Below, piece after piece: positions 22,649-34,168 of a stretch of DNA of 64,000 nucleotides; within the stretch, counting starts at the first letter, position 1, and the number at the start of each line of letters is the position of its first letter. Location of the stretch: the NCBI GenBank assembly GCA_008694505.1, contig VZDJ01000056.1, positions 10,683,903 to 10,747,902 on the forward strand. The letters are read 5' to 3'. Both the position numbers and the translations under genes were made by a program. The notes beneath the pieces are model-generated. The model ran no database searches and had not been told where the DNA came from. It saw only the letters and a program-made list of their open reading frames with translations. The stretch is from Cyanoderma ruficeps (taxonomy: Eukaryota > Chordata > Aves > Passeriformes > Timaliidae).

Positions 22649-25280
22649 CCCATCTCTCCTGGATTTTCTGTTGTGAAACCTGCAGGCCTAAATCTGTTAG
22701 AGAGGTGCATTATTCCTATAAAGAACCCGACATGTGGAATAAGGCTGCTACAAAATAAAATTAATTTAACTGTTAACCATCGTTCTCCAACAGCTCTACA
22801 GACTATCCGAGGGATTTGTGAGGAAAGTCTTGAGGAGACTTTGGATCTTTGTTGTGTTTCTCACATAGCTTGAACATAAGGGAAAGGAAAATGGGTGTAA
22901 AACTCCCCAAACTCAAAAGAGTAGTTGCAAATTCTTCTATAATATTTCATGATGGGTTTTATGTCCACAGTTTTATGAAATAATATAGGAAAAATGGCCT
23001 TTAAACCAGGTAGCTCATAAGCAGAAAAATGTTGTATTTTCTTTCCCACATGCCATCAGAAATCTGAAATATTTAATCTGCAGAAAGGATTTTTTAAGAT
23101 AAGAAACCCAACTGAGAGAATTTCTGAATTATCAGATTTAAACCCCAAGAATGAAGAATTATTTTCAAATCGAGCTTTCATTTAAAAAAAGTATTTTGGA
23201 GAGGTGTTATAAACAGATGTGTGGTTAATGAGATCCAGCATCATCAGCTTTAAATATTCAGTCTGTTGTTTCTTCAAATTTTCATTGCTCTCTTGAACTC
23301 AGCCTAAGAAAACGCATCAGATTAAAAATTTGAATTGCTCTTGAAGTGTAACTGAGCTCTGTAATTTTAACAGTCATATGTTCATTAGGATAAAGAAACA
23401 GCAGTTTTGAATTCATGGCACTAAAAATGAAATAGTATTTTAATGGGGAAAAAGAGCCCTTCTGAAAAACAGCTGTTACCTTTTTGTTTCATGCAGCCAG
23501 GAGCAATATTTCCTGTCCGAGTCTCTGGTGGTTCTGTTTGGATGAACGTGACTAAAATGCGTCTTTTTGAAAATTTTTAAATCTCATATCCTATCGTAGC
23601 CGAGAGCCCAGTTTCACACATTGGACTTGTCTAACTCAAAACCTGCTTCCCTTTTTATTTCTTCTTCTGCTTTCAGCCCAACAGGTTGTTTCTAAATTCA
23701 ACACAAGCTGGGGGGAAAGAGCTTTACTGAGAGCTCACCAAAGGTGACGGTGATCTGGAGAACGTGCAGGGACACAGCGAGGTTTTCTGGGAAATTCCTG
23801 ATGCTGTGGAGGTGACAACCTGGCCAGGGGTCACCCTGGGAGGAGGAGAGGAGCAGAGTTCATGGATCTGTGTCCAGGTTATTCCCAGCTCAAGGACTCA
23901 ACTCCCCACTGTCAGTTTTGTGTGGATCAGGGACAGGAAAGGAAGAGTTGTCTTTATTAAATCATTGGAAATACGCTGCAGTGAAAGCCTGCAAATGTCC
24001 ACATTCATGGCAGGAGGGAGAAACTGGCTTTTTTCAAAGAGAAATTCAAGAGAAATTGGCTTTTTTTCCCTTTTTATACTTTTCTAATTCTTCTATTTTA
24101 TTTTATTTTTTTTAATCAGAACTGTGATACTTAACCCGACCTAAGCTACACTCAGTCTTAAAGACTATTAAATCAGTGAGATGATGCCCAGGCTTGGAAT
24201 TATTTTGATAATTGAAGATGGAATGCCACAAATAAATAAACAAATAAATAAGTACAAACAGCTCCACCTGAAAATGGATCCTGAACTGAAAATTTCTGAG
24301 AAAATTGAGGTTTGAGGACAAGGCTTAAGTTCAAATCAAACTTTGGATCCGGGCTTTATAGATTTGGATCCGGGCTTTTTAGATGGCAAAATTGTATTGG
24401 GTTTTATATATTTAGTGCCTACCAGACTGCATTTCCCCCCCTTCCAAGGTCCAGAATTGTAGATTATTTTAGAATTAGGCATCTCTGGGATTACTCCTGA
24501 AGCAATGCCACTTCCATGGATGTTCTATTCTCTATTTGATTCTCTGTTATGCTCTCTATTCTCATGGTCTACAAAAAAATAACCTCATACGTGTTTATCA
24601 TTATTTATCCTTAATAAGGGTCAGCCCTCAGCTGGCAGAAAGCACAAGAAATATATTCGAGTTTTTTTTCCAATTAAGTTTATAAATAGGTAAATAAGTG
24701 ATAAAGAAGCAAATAAACAATAATTTTGTGTGTGTTTGCAATGTCTTTGTCACTGAAAATCTGCTCAGATGAATGCACTCCCACCAGCACAAATAAATGT
24801 TTCACTGGGTTACAATGGCAAAATAAAACTCAGCATTTCAACACTGCCACGGTTTAGTGAATGCAGGATCTCGGTCCCACCGTGCAATTATCAATTTTTA
24901 CTTGATAAGGATATTTGTAATTATCAAACTAGAAATCCATGTGTTGGCTGAGCTCTTTGCTTTAGGGTGCTCCAGCACAGCAGGGCTGCATTTATGGCAG
25001 CCAAAAAACATTTTAAAAAATTAAACAAGAATAAAATATAAATTAAAAAAAATAATAAAATAAAGGGCCTTTCTGCAGGAATCTCCCCTGGAGAAGATTT
25101 GGGGGTTTATTGTCTCACACTATGCCACAACCGTGTGCATTCCGATGTATTTTACAAAAGCCAGTGGGAATTCCTACAAGTTTTTAGGTTCTGCATAAAT
25201 CCAGCACGAGCAGCAGCCTCCAACCCACCACCTGGTTTTTACCTGAGCAGGAAAAGGAGCGGGGAAACCGTGGGGATTTT
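22649..25280. other. unassigned, AT-rich intergenic sequence
   Basis: Strongly AT-rich, with (AAAT)n-like sequence at 24232-24252, a 21-bp tandem duplication at 24342-24383 and A/T-rich low complexity at 25010-25065. No gene and no nameable transposon. Confidence 0.5.
24342..24383. repeat. 21-bp tandem duplication
   Basis: Two adjacent units of 'tttggatccgggctttatag' type, starting at 24342 and 24363, differ at one or two positions. Confidence 0.9.
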
Positions 25281-25600
25281 TGTCGCAACAGGACACGAAC
25301 TAAAGATGTTTGACCCCAGTCAGGAGGCAGTAGGAATCAGAAGGGTTTATTTACAATTCATTCAGCCCTTTTATAACATGCAGGTTATAAAAGGCACGGT
25401 CTGTAGGGCTGACACCTCTCCCATTGGCTCGGTGACAGAAATAGCAAACAGCACCTGTTGTCATGGGAAAGGAACATTGGTTGCACAAGGTTGCTTTGGG
25501 AAAAGGAAATACTGTCGAAAAGTTTCCCTTGGGAAGAGCTCAGCAATTCTCAAGCTCAGAAAATATCGGGTCCACAGAGTTTGAGAGCGGCGCACGCGGC
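25281..25600 (-). mobile_element. ERVK-like LTR, solo
   Basis: Minus polarity. The plus-strand left edge 'tgtcgcaacaggacacgaac' is the inverted U5 end. Inverted 'tttatt' at 25346-25351 supplies an AATAAA signal, and a TTATAAAAG box (minus, 25366-25376) lies about 15-30 bases upstream of it, the compact TATA-R-poly(A) spacing typical of this LTR class. Upstream words ('ggctcggtgacag', 'aaaggaaatactg', 'ttcccttgggaagagctc', 'attctcaagctcagaaa') match a songbird ERVK-type LTR I recall. The right edge is uncertain because it merges into CpG-dense sequence, and no target-site duplication was found. Only LTR sequence is present. Confidence 0.75.
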
Positions 25601-25830
25601 ACCGAGGGCAGCGCCGGGGTCTGGCTGCAACCAGCAACAACCAGGAGACTTCCAGCCCTGCCAAGGAGCTCAAAGGAGCTAAAAGCAGCTGGTGGCAGAT
25701 GGAAAATGAGGGCGACTCCGTGTCCTGCTCCATCTGCTTCCAGTCATCCCCGGGACAACGCGGTGAAGCCGCGTTGAAGAGGCGGCGACGGGGAGAGAAA
25801 CATTTGTGGCGCTGCGATAGAGAACAAAGC
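25585..25830. other. CpG-dense segment between two LTRs
   Basis: By eye about 20 CpG dinucleotides occur in about 245 bases, far denser than the surrounding sequence. It begins inside or at the edge of the 25.28-kb LTR and ends before the next one. It could be a small CpG island, a promoter for a non-coding transcript, or the U3 of a young LTR that has not yet lost its CpGs. A 70-codon + frame starting at 25699 crosses it but has no recognised domain. Confidence 0.7.
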
Positions 25831-25899
25831 TCGGGCACTGCAGGAAGGTTTGAGGTAGAACTGTGTGACCGCTGGGGCTGGAATGTCCCAACTTCAGGG

Positions 25900-26172
25900 A
25901 CAGAAAGATGAGGCCACACCAGCAGCAGTTCAAGGGAACAAACTCCTTTATTCAAAAATCTGACTCCATTTCTATACATTTGTACAAAGGTCAAGAGATT
26001 GGCTGCACAGGTCGCCACCTCTCTAACCTGGATGGTGGACATCACCATCAATCATCTCTTCTCTCAGAGGAGAAATATGTAAACATTCTAAAAATACACA
26101 TTGTTTGCATGAAGCTGTGTGAAAATCTGCAGCACGAAAACAGGAGGCAGAAAATTCAGGGCGACAGAACTG
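25900..26172 (-). mobile_element. endogenous retrovirus LTR, second family
   Basis: Minus polarity. Inverted 'tttatt' at 25947-25952 gives AATAAA within the minus-strand context 'gaataaaggagtttgttcc'. A GTATAGAAA box lies about 25 bases upstream, and further upstream comes 'ccaatctcttgacctttgta' and the block complementary to 'ggatggtggacatcaccatc'. The order (TATA, poly(A) signal, short U5 ending near 'tgtggcctcatctttctgtc') is that of an LTR. I place it as probable avian ERV from recalled pattern. No internal retroviral sequence follows. Confidence 0.6.
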
Positions 26173-26576
26173 TGTGAAATTTATTGATTTTGGCAGTGTC
26201 CAGCTGGGAATGAAGTCCCAGGGGATGCTCCCAGGTGGAGCCATACCTTGGTGACCTCCTAGAAACGTGTGTGCCATCAAAAGACAGCAAACAGCTGCTC
26301 TCAGCTGTCCTACCAATGTCAAATCCCTCAGGGATGGGGTTGGAATTCTCCTGGGCAAGGAAGAATCCACAGGGGTCAGGGTTGTGTCACCCATTGAGCC
26401 CCCAGCCCAGCCAGAGGTGATGTTTGGCTTCACTCCCGGCAGCTTCCACACAAAAGCAGCTTTCAGCCACAAGGGGAAGAGCTCTGAGGACCAGGGCCAG
26501 AACAAGAGGAAAACAAAAAGGATCTGGATGTAGCCCTAAAGGTCTGGATGTAAAGAGCTGCTCTGAGGCCAATGTC
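26173..26576. other. unassigned GC-richer sequence before the minisatellite
   Basis: No gene or named repeat. It lies between the second LTR and the minisatellite, and may be part of the same transposon-derived cluster. Confidence 0.4.
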
Positions 26577-26578
26577 TG

Positions 26579-27118
26579 CATGAAATCCTGCCCTGGCTGT
26601 GCTCTGGGATAAACCCACCATGAAATCCTGCCCTGGCTGTGCTCTGGGATGAGTCTGGCAGTCTGGGATAAACTCGCCATGAAATCCTGCCCTGGCTGAG
26701 CTTTGGGATGAGTCTCCAGGCTGGAATAAACCCACCATGAAGTCCTGCTCTGGCTGTCCTCTGCAGACTGGGATAAATCCACCATGAAGTCCTGCCCTGG
26801 CTGTGCTCTGGGATGAGTCTGGCAGTCTGGGATAAACTCCCCATGAAGTCCTGCCCTGGCTGTGCTCTGGGATGAGTCTGGCAGTCTGGGATAAATTCAC
26901 CATGAAGTCCTGCCCTAGCTGAGCTCTGGGATGAGTCTGGCAGTCTGGGATAAACTCCCCATGAAGTCCTGCCCTGGCTGTGCTCTGGGATGAACCTGGC
27001 AGTCTGGGATAAACTCCCCATGAAGTCCTGCCCTGGCTGTGCTCTGGGATGAACCTGGCAGTCTGGGATAAACTCCCCATGAAGTCCTGCCCTGGTTGAG
27101 CTCTGGGATGAGCTGCCA
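26579..27118. repeat. 59-bp minisatellite, ten units
   Basis: The anchor 'catgaagtcctg' (or 'catgaaatcctg') recurs at 26579, 26619, 26678, 26736, 26783, 26842, 26901, 26960, 27019 and 27078. Spacings are 40, 59, 58, 47, then five of 59. The last six units are nearly identical. The first four are shorter or diverged, the shorter ones lacking an internal stretch bounded by 'ctgggat' repeats. 59 is not a multiple of 3, so each minus frame passes through all three phases of the unit. That is why three overlapping frames of up to 261 codons stay open. They are not evidence of a gene. Confidence 0.97.
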
Positions 27119-28878
27119 GAGCTGCTTTTGCCACACAGGTTGTTCAGCAGCTGAGGAGCACTCAGACACCAGGGGCTGTGGGCATATTCCTCCTCTTCCC
27201 ATTCCTGAGATTGCCTCCCATGCTGGCCACGTGTCCATGGATGAAACCACGGAGCATCCAGCAGAAAAATCTGCCTGTGGTCGTCCAGTTTCCCTGGAAT
27301 ACACGGGACATGATCACCCATTTACATTCAACAGCTTCAATTTAAGTCCCAAAAATCAATTCCCCGTCCTTTGCTGGTGTTTGTGTGCGCATCAAAGAAG
27401 GAAAGGCATGGAGCCTGAGCTGGGCAGAGCAGGCACAAAGGAGCTCAGGTCAAGAAGGAGGCAGCAATATTCTTGGAATGCTGCATTTCATTTATCCACA
27501 CGCATTTTCTTACCAGTTCCTGCTTCCCAAGGACTCTTCTGGCAAGTTTTATTTTGCAAGCTTGGCTTTATTTTTATTTCTCTTCAGAAAAAGCCAGGCT
27601 AAGAGGTCACCCACTGGGATCTTTTGAACTGCTGCTTCCCCAGCTCCGAGTGCCTTGAAAATGATTTTCCAAATATTTTCTGCAGTTCTTTAAACCACGA
27701 AAAATATTAATGCCGGAAACATTTGAAACATAAATAAGAATATTTTTTTTTAGATACAGACAAATTTCTGCTTTTTTCCAGGGGTCTGCTGTATTATGAT
27801 AAATATTCTTTAGTCCTTGTTCAAGGAGCACATCATCATCTGAAGCTTTCTGTGTTTCCATCTGTGAATTCCAGCATTTTGAGGCACGTTTTAGCATTCA
27901 GAAGGCACATTGCTATTCCTGGCATCCTGGTGACCTCGGCTGGGTGGTGACTTAATGGCTGGAAAACCATTTCCCTCTGGATATCCTTCCCTTTCCCACC
28001 NTGTGCTGTGTTGATTCTTTCTGCAGTTGCTAAAAATCTTCTCCTCCTCACCAAATATTTCCCCCACATGTCTGGAAATCTCTGCTGAAGGCTGGGATCT
28101 AATAAAGGATCCCTGACTGCCAGCCACAGCTTGAGGCTTTTGGGATTTTTGGTGTGGAACAGATTGAGAACTCGCCAACACTTGAGGGTTTTTTGGAAAA
28201 AAAATAGAAGTGCCAATTCATCAAAAGTCTCTGTAGGACACAAAAAAAACAACCACAGAAAATCTCCCTGTTCCAGAAAAAAATGGGTTTGAAGTCGTTA
28301 CATCATCCCACTTCACACTCTGAGTAAAATGTTTCATTTCTTTCAAATTTAATTTGAATTTTAAATTGCCTTTCCTGGTGAAATTTGAGAAGACCAGATG
28401 AGTAAAGAAAAACTTCAAGTTAAAGATGCTCATGTGCTTGACATGATGCAATTTTATTCCAGGCCATCGATTAATTAAAATTTGGTTTTCCCACAATGCA
28501 TCAAAAACATAATTAAATCACTGCTTTCCCGTGCAGCTCTGAGGACACGAAGGACAAATCCTGATCACTGTGCACATTCCATCAGAATCCAGAAGCATTC
28601 CAAATTCATGGCAAATCTTTATTTTTTAGGCAAATTTTAGGCTGATTTTAAGGCAAAACAGACTTAAAATCAGGATTTAAAAAAAATAATATAAAAAAAA
28701 ATATATATATATATCTTTTTTAATAATGGGGTCAGGCAGCTCCTTTCCAGTCTTGCAGGGAGTTATTAGTTTTGTGAATTTACACATTTGTCAGCCTACA
28801 TTTTGTTATTCTTTCGTGCGGTTTAGTTTGCCCTTTTAAGTTGTTTTTATAGAAATTTCTGGCCAGAAGCTCAGCTTT
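27119..28878. other. unassigned intergenic sequence
   Basis: Mixed to AT-rich, with an unknown base at 28001 and a short (AT)7 at 28701-28714. The + frame of 168 codons at 27096-27602 is unremarkable. No gene is supported. Confidence 0.5.
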
Positions 28879-28879
28879 G

Positions 28880-29036
28880 AGCATTTCCCCATCCCTGGAG
28901 GTGTCCAAGGAATTCCTGAGCGTGGCACTCAGTGCTCTGGGCTGGGTGACAACGTGGGGATTGGGCACAGCTTGGAATTGATGACCTTGGAAGCCTTTCC
29001 CAACCTCAATAATTTGGGGATTCTGTAATTCCACGG
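28880..29036 (+). mobile_element. CR1 LINE 3' end, older subfamily
   Basis: 'ccatccctggaggtgtccaa', 'ggaattcctgagcgtggcac', 'tcagtgctctgggctgggtg', 'gattgggcac', 'tgatgaccttggaagccttt' and 'cccaacctcaataatttggg' follow the order of the CR1 variant ending in GACTTGATGATCTTGGAGGTCTTTTCCAACC. The terminus 'attctgtaattcca' is preserved in degraded form. Confidence 0.88.
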
Positions 29037-32000
29037 CTTTGGACACCTTTATGAGAAGTGTCTTGTTGTTCTCTGCTTGTGGTTTTGTATCATTTCATTA
29101 AAACAAATAAAAAAATACCCCCTGAAAAACTTTAAAAAAAATCACAATGGAAAACAATAATTTTTTTAACTCTGATAAATGAGTGGCAATAATGTGAATC
29201 TTCCAGGAGTGGGGAGAAAAGGTTCTTGGAGAAATATTCCATTTCAAATCACAGAACTCTCCCCATCCACCTGTTTTTTATGCTCCTCAAAACACTTCAT
29301 GGCTGATACAAGAATAATCCAGCCCTTCATTCAGATGGTCTGGGAACTGAGCCTTGGTTCCTTCAGCATTTTCAAACCCCACCTGTTTCTGTCATTTTCA
29401 CTCACTTTGAGTACTGAAATTTTTCCCAGGAACAAACACCTTTTTCTGAAATCATTCCATTATATTTTATAAGTGTCAAAATCATTGAGATCCTCCCCAG
29501 CATTTCAGATTTTTTTCCCAATCCTGCATCTGCTTCCTCAGCCTGTCCCAGAGGTCTGTCAGAGTTCCCACTCCAAAACCAGGAGCTCACACTGATTTGT
29601 TTCCCACCGTCCCTTCTTTTACCACCACACCCCAAATACAAAATTGTTTCGCTTCCTTTTAACTCAGTCGAGACTATTTTACTGGATTGGGGGACATTGA
29701 CATGATGGGCTCTTCATTGCTTCTGAGAAGATATTTTTATTAAGTTCTCATCTCTTCTGCCTCTTGCACATCCTTCTAAATTTGCATTTTGTGTTTGACA
29801 AGAGCAGGAATACATCAGAAATTGTGCTGCTGGGCACAGGCATGCCAATAGAATATATTTTACTTTTTATTATTTTTCTGCCTCTATACTTCTGCCTTTC
29901 CGCAGAGTTTCTGGGATGGAGGAAACGAATGCTCAAAGGTGGTGATTAACTGCTGCCCAGGGAGGAAAGAGAAAGAGGAGGGAAATTGGAAAGAATAATT
30001 GAAAAATGAATGAAAAATCGCAGCACCTTGCTGCCAACTCGCTGAGTTTTCCCCCTGTCCTTCCTTTTGACTTGCCCAGTTTACTCCTGAACCTGCCCAG
30101 GCAGCATCTGCAGGACTTAGGGTGGAGAAAACTGATTTAGATGAGACTCCACAGCACCTATGAAACCTGAATTAACTCTAATAACGATGCATTTAATGTG
30201 ATCAGGCAACTTCCATGTGTCCAGAGACGTTTGTCAAACGTATTGACACCACAAACGGCCTCGTCTGGAATCAGCCTGAAATGTGGTAAGAGAGGATGGG
30301 CTGCTGAGGCAGAAGGTGACCTTTGCACACCTGTATTCCAGGGCTTTCCTTGCCAGGCTGCTCCAGGAGTGGCACATTCCCAGCTCCCCCAGGCACAGGA
30401 AGAAATAAGGGAGCAGAAGCGCAGGGCAGAGCGCTCAGAGGATGCTCTGGGAGAGGAGAGGAGCAGGAGTGTGTCCGTGGGAGGTTGGCAGCAGCGGCAG
30501 GAGCTGCAGGTTGGGGAGGAGATGAGCAAGCCCGGCCCCTGGATTGAGTCCCTGCAGGATGTGGCTGTCCCAGCCCCCTCAGCAGTGTGGGATGTTCAGG
30601 AATAAACTGGGATTCTACGAGTGGGGGATGCTGTGAGGCAGCGGCTCCCACGGCAAGATCAGTCCCACTCCACTGAGCAGCCCCTTGGTGAAGGGAGTGT
30701 GGGAAAGCCCTGGAAATGCTCTGGATTTGTGATTTCAATCTTTTCTCCCTCTGAAGCAGGGTATTTTTAGTTTGCTCCTTAAAGCGCTGTGAGTTCTCAT
30801 GAACAAAGCAGAGCTGGCACAGGGGATTGCTGGACAAAACAGGAGGGAAAGAGAGCTCTGCCACCGGGGGCTGTGCCCTTGGACACCCTCAATCCACTTG
30901 CTCCTGAAGTTTCAGCCCTCCCTCTTCCACAGGGCTGGAATAACGGCATGATACAGCGTGATAAAACCCGATACTTTCAATTTGCAGCCATTTATATCCA
31001 GCCTGTCACAAGGCAAAACCCACCTTAAAACTCAGGGCGAGGCATTCCCAGCCCCACACAGCTCTGACCGCCCCAGACAGCTGCCAGCTGCCCCGTCCCT
31101 GCCCGTCTGCCTTTGGCAAACACGACGATTTTGCATCATTCCTGCAGAAGGATCGATGATTTTGCTGCCATGAGTGATGAGCATTGTCCTTTTTTCCTTT
31201 CCCACCTGCCTGGTGTTGGGTGGTGCCGTGGGGACCTTTCCACCTGGACGTGGTGGCCCTTTCCCAGAATTTCAACTGGAATTTCAACTGGAATTTCAGA
31301 GCCACGCCTGGCAGGCTCGGCTGTCACAGAGGTGATGGGACACAGTGGCCACCATCCAGGCGGTGGGAGTAGCCACAGCTGCCATCCCAGGCCCGGGGGA
31401 ACAGCTCCTGCTCAGCAGCTGCTCCACAGGAGGGAGCAGTTCCCATGAATTTCTCCGCAATTTCCATGAATTTCAAAAGCCTTGAATCCTTTCAGCCCCG
31501 AGCCGCAGCTGTCTGTGTTTGAGCGCAGGAAGGGAGAGTCAGGAATTCAAAAGCGTTTCACGGAGACTGAATTTGGGGCTGACTTTTTTTCTTTTTTTCC
31601 CTGTCTGAGCTCACCAATATATTGAGGTAATTGAGGAGAAGCCTAAAAGGTTCATAAACAGAAAAGATACAAACTCTCAATTCCTCAGTGCTCCAAAAAC
31701 TTCTCTGTTTTGTCTGATCCCAAAGTTAAAGAGGATGTCTTCCTCAGAAAAATAGAACCCACCAGTTTTCTTTTCTTTTTAACCTTCCCCTTTCTTTCTG
31801 AGCATCTCTCCAGGCCCCCTGAATTGCAGGCACGGCAGTAATCGTTGATCTCTTTACATGGCTGTGGTGAAATTAGGTTCTCTCAGCTCTCAGACCCCTG
31901 CAGAGAGCTCAGAGAAACGCAGCAACATCGACAATTCCCTCACTCTTTTGTTCACCCCAAATTAAATCTATTCCACACAAAACCTGAGTTGATCCCAGGT

Positions 32001-32909
32001 AGACACGTGGGTGCTGTCCCCAGGTGAGGTTGGACACAGAAATGTTCAGGTCACTGTAACCCAGGCTTCAAAAATCAATCTGGAATTCCTGAGTGATGCA
32101 TGGCCTGATTTCCCAAATTCTCCTGTCATGCTGGAGCTCAAATAGGAATTATTGGCTTGATGAAAAGATTGCTGGTGCAGTTCTGCAACTTGTGCTTCTC
32201 ACAAAGCCCAACCAGCTAACCAAACCAGCCCAAAATCCATCAGAGGGGAATCCTGCAGCATTGGAGATGTCCTGATCCCAAACCTCACGAGGTCATTAGT
32301 GTTCTTCATCCTCCTCCTTTGTGCTGGAAGGATGGAAATGAAAATTTCAGTGCCAGCAGAAAAGCCAGGAGATCCCTGGATTTCACCAGGGGGGGCAGGT
32401 GGAGGGAGAGCCGTGGTTCCTGTGGCACCTCAGCAGTTATGGCAGGTCCTGTGTCACCTGCATGGTGACATGGTCACACCCCATAATACCTGACAAAACC
32501 AGAGGTCCTGCTGAAATTCTTATTTTCACTGCACGTTTTCCTCATTAATCAGCACCTCCCACTCCCCTTTCCATCTGTTTGGGTGTCAGGTGTGGGACCC
32601 ACCAGCTCCAGAACCTTCATTCCCAACTGGTGGCAACCAGTGGCTGGGAAATGAGGTTCCTTGGTGAGTCTTTATTAATTGTGTGTTAATTGTTTGACAG
32701 ATCTTTATTGGCTGTCATGCCAGGCGTGGCAGATGGCCAGTAAAAGGCAAACTGTGGCTCGCTGTCTTTTTGGGGCATCATGATGGCTCTTAGATTTTAA
32801 GGGAAAAAAAAATTGTATCTGGGATCAGTCAGGAGAAAATGAGATAAATTATTGAATTCTAGTTTTAGTTTTAATTGAACTTTTTAGCAGAAGGTGGCCC
32901 TGCCCATGG
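29037..32909. other. unassigned intergenic sequence
   Basis: 29.0-30.2 kb is AT-rich. 30.3-31.5 kb is GC-richer but not CpG-island dense. A 12-bp unit 'aatttcaactgg' is repeated at 31268-31298. Open frames up to 197 codons in 30.2-30.9 kb lack domains or a consistent coding signature. Confidence 0.45.
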
Positions 32910-32911
32910 CC

Positions 32912-32953
32912 TAAAGATCATTTAGGTCCATGGTTGGACCTAAATGATCTTTA
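32912..32953. repeat. perfect hairpin, 19-bp arms and 4-base loop
   Basis: The left arm 32912-32930 is exactly complementary to the right arm 32935-32953, with the loop 'tggt' at 32931-32934. The right arm is the CR1 tail sequence itself ('ggacctaaatgatctttaa'). The left arm is therefore an inverted copy of it. Confidence 0.95.
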
Positions 32954-32998
32954 AAGTCTCTTCCAATCCAAACCATTCCGTGATTCTGTGAATTATGT
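32931..32998 (+). mobile_element. CR1 LINE 3' terminal fragment
   Basis: 'tggttggacctaaatgatct', 'ttaaagtctcttccaatcc' and 'aaaccattccgtgattctgt' is the CR1 tail with its terminal ATTCTGTGA repeat. Only about 68 bases remain, and the 5' side is replaced by the inverted arm of the hairpin. Confidence 0.9.
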
Positions 32999-33694
32999 AG
33001 GAAGATGGCAGCTGTGGCTGTAGGTCTGAATCCTTCAAACATCTGTAGATCTTTTTTTTTCCAGTGAAAAAAGTATCGAGGGATATTAAAAAAAAAAGGA
33101 ATGAACACCAATCCATACTCTGAGGGATGTATCACAGAAGTTGGGGGTTTTTTGGATGAACAGAGTCTTTTTTCAATGTGAAATGTGGTTTCTGTGAGAA
33201 TTCGATTTCCCATGGAGATGTTTTGGATGCCAGCACTCATCCTGCTGCTACTGAAACCAAACCAGGACTTTGCTTGGTGGGATCCCAAGCCAAACCATCC
33301 CTGTCCCCAAGTGAGGTGGGTGAAGCTCTTCTCCTCCTTCCTTTGGGAAGACCCATGACGAGACCTTAAACCAACAGAGGTTTTCTGTTTCTGCCTCACC
33401 TGCACTCCAGAGGTGCCACCAGGGCTGTTTTTACTCCATTTGCTGAAGCACCTGGAGTGTCACTTCACACCCCCACCTTTTCCCCCAGTTTTTGTCATGG
33501 TTCAGCTTCTCAGCAGCGAGATTATGACTAAGCCTGATAAATGTGTGGAAACTTCGTAACTCTCCACCCACTTCCTCCAACTCTCCTGCTCTGAGTCATT
33601 CTCTGCTGAGCTTTTGACATTTATTTTGAGTTTCTTCATTGTCGTGTGGCTCCCATAACACCACACAGAGCTGAGGCACCAGAATCATCCAGGT
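32999..33694. other. unassigned intergenic sequence
   Basis: No gene or named element. T and A runs at 33053-33060 and 33090-33098. Confidence 0.5.
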
Positions 33695-33762
33695 ACCACA
33701 CGGGGGTTGGAACTGGATGAGTTTTCAGGTTTCTTCCAACCCAAACCATTTTATGAAATGGA
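33695..33762 (+). mobile_element. CR1 LINE 3' terminal fragment
   Basis: 'gggggttggaactggatgag', 'tttcaggtttcttccaaccc' and 'aaaccattttatgaaatgg' match the CR1 3' end. About 65 bases remain. Confidence 0.88.
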
Positions 33763-34027
33763 GAAAGGGCATCCCTTGGGAGAGAGAAGGGAGGTTTCGA
33801 TTTCAGCCTGAAAAAATATCAATTTCTGCGCACTGCTGTGCCTGTGAATTCCTCTTTAGGAGCAAATGGGCCTGAGAGGGAGTTTTCATATGGGAATTTC
33901 AACAGCTTCTGGGAGTGAGTTTGTCACTTAGAGAATGTCCATAGTGGTGACCAGGAGCTGGCCAAAAAAACCCCAGATTTATTCTCCCAACTCACTTTAA
34001 ACATAATGGACAGCAGGTAGAAAATGA

Positions 34028-34168
34028 GGACCATAGAATCATGGAATATTCCAACTCCTTCTGAGTTGGAAGGGATTCCTGAGGGATCATCAAATCCATA
34101 TTGTGGCCCTATGCAGACATCCCAGGAATCCCACCCTGCACCATCAGGAGTAGGATTTGCTGTGTGCA
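34028..34168 (-). mobile_element. CR1 LINE 3' end fragment, second variant
   Basis: 'accatagaatcatggaatat', 'tgagttggaagggattcctg', 'agggatcatcaaatcc', 'gtggccctatgcagacatcc' and 'aggaatcccaccctgc' is the inverted CR1 variant whose 3' UTR reads GGATCATCGAGTCCAACTCC...CCTGCACAGGACACCCC. It is moderately diverged. Confidence 0.87.

Noticed and set aside
25699..25911. A 70-codon frame with a Cys-containing start in the CpG-dense segment, possible small zinc-binding protein
   Set aside because: Only two closely spaced Cys, no His/Cys ladder of a RING or zinc finger, and the 3' part runs into an LTR.
26463..27321. Minus-strand frames of 132-261 codons with a repeated ARAGLHGEFIPDCQ-like unit
   Set aside because: The 59-bp minisatellite is stop-free in every phase. 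The same peptide appears in all three frames because 59 is not a multiple of three, so the reading is not selected.
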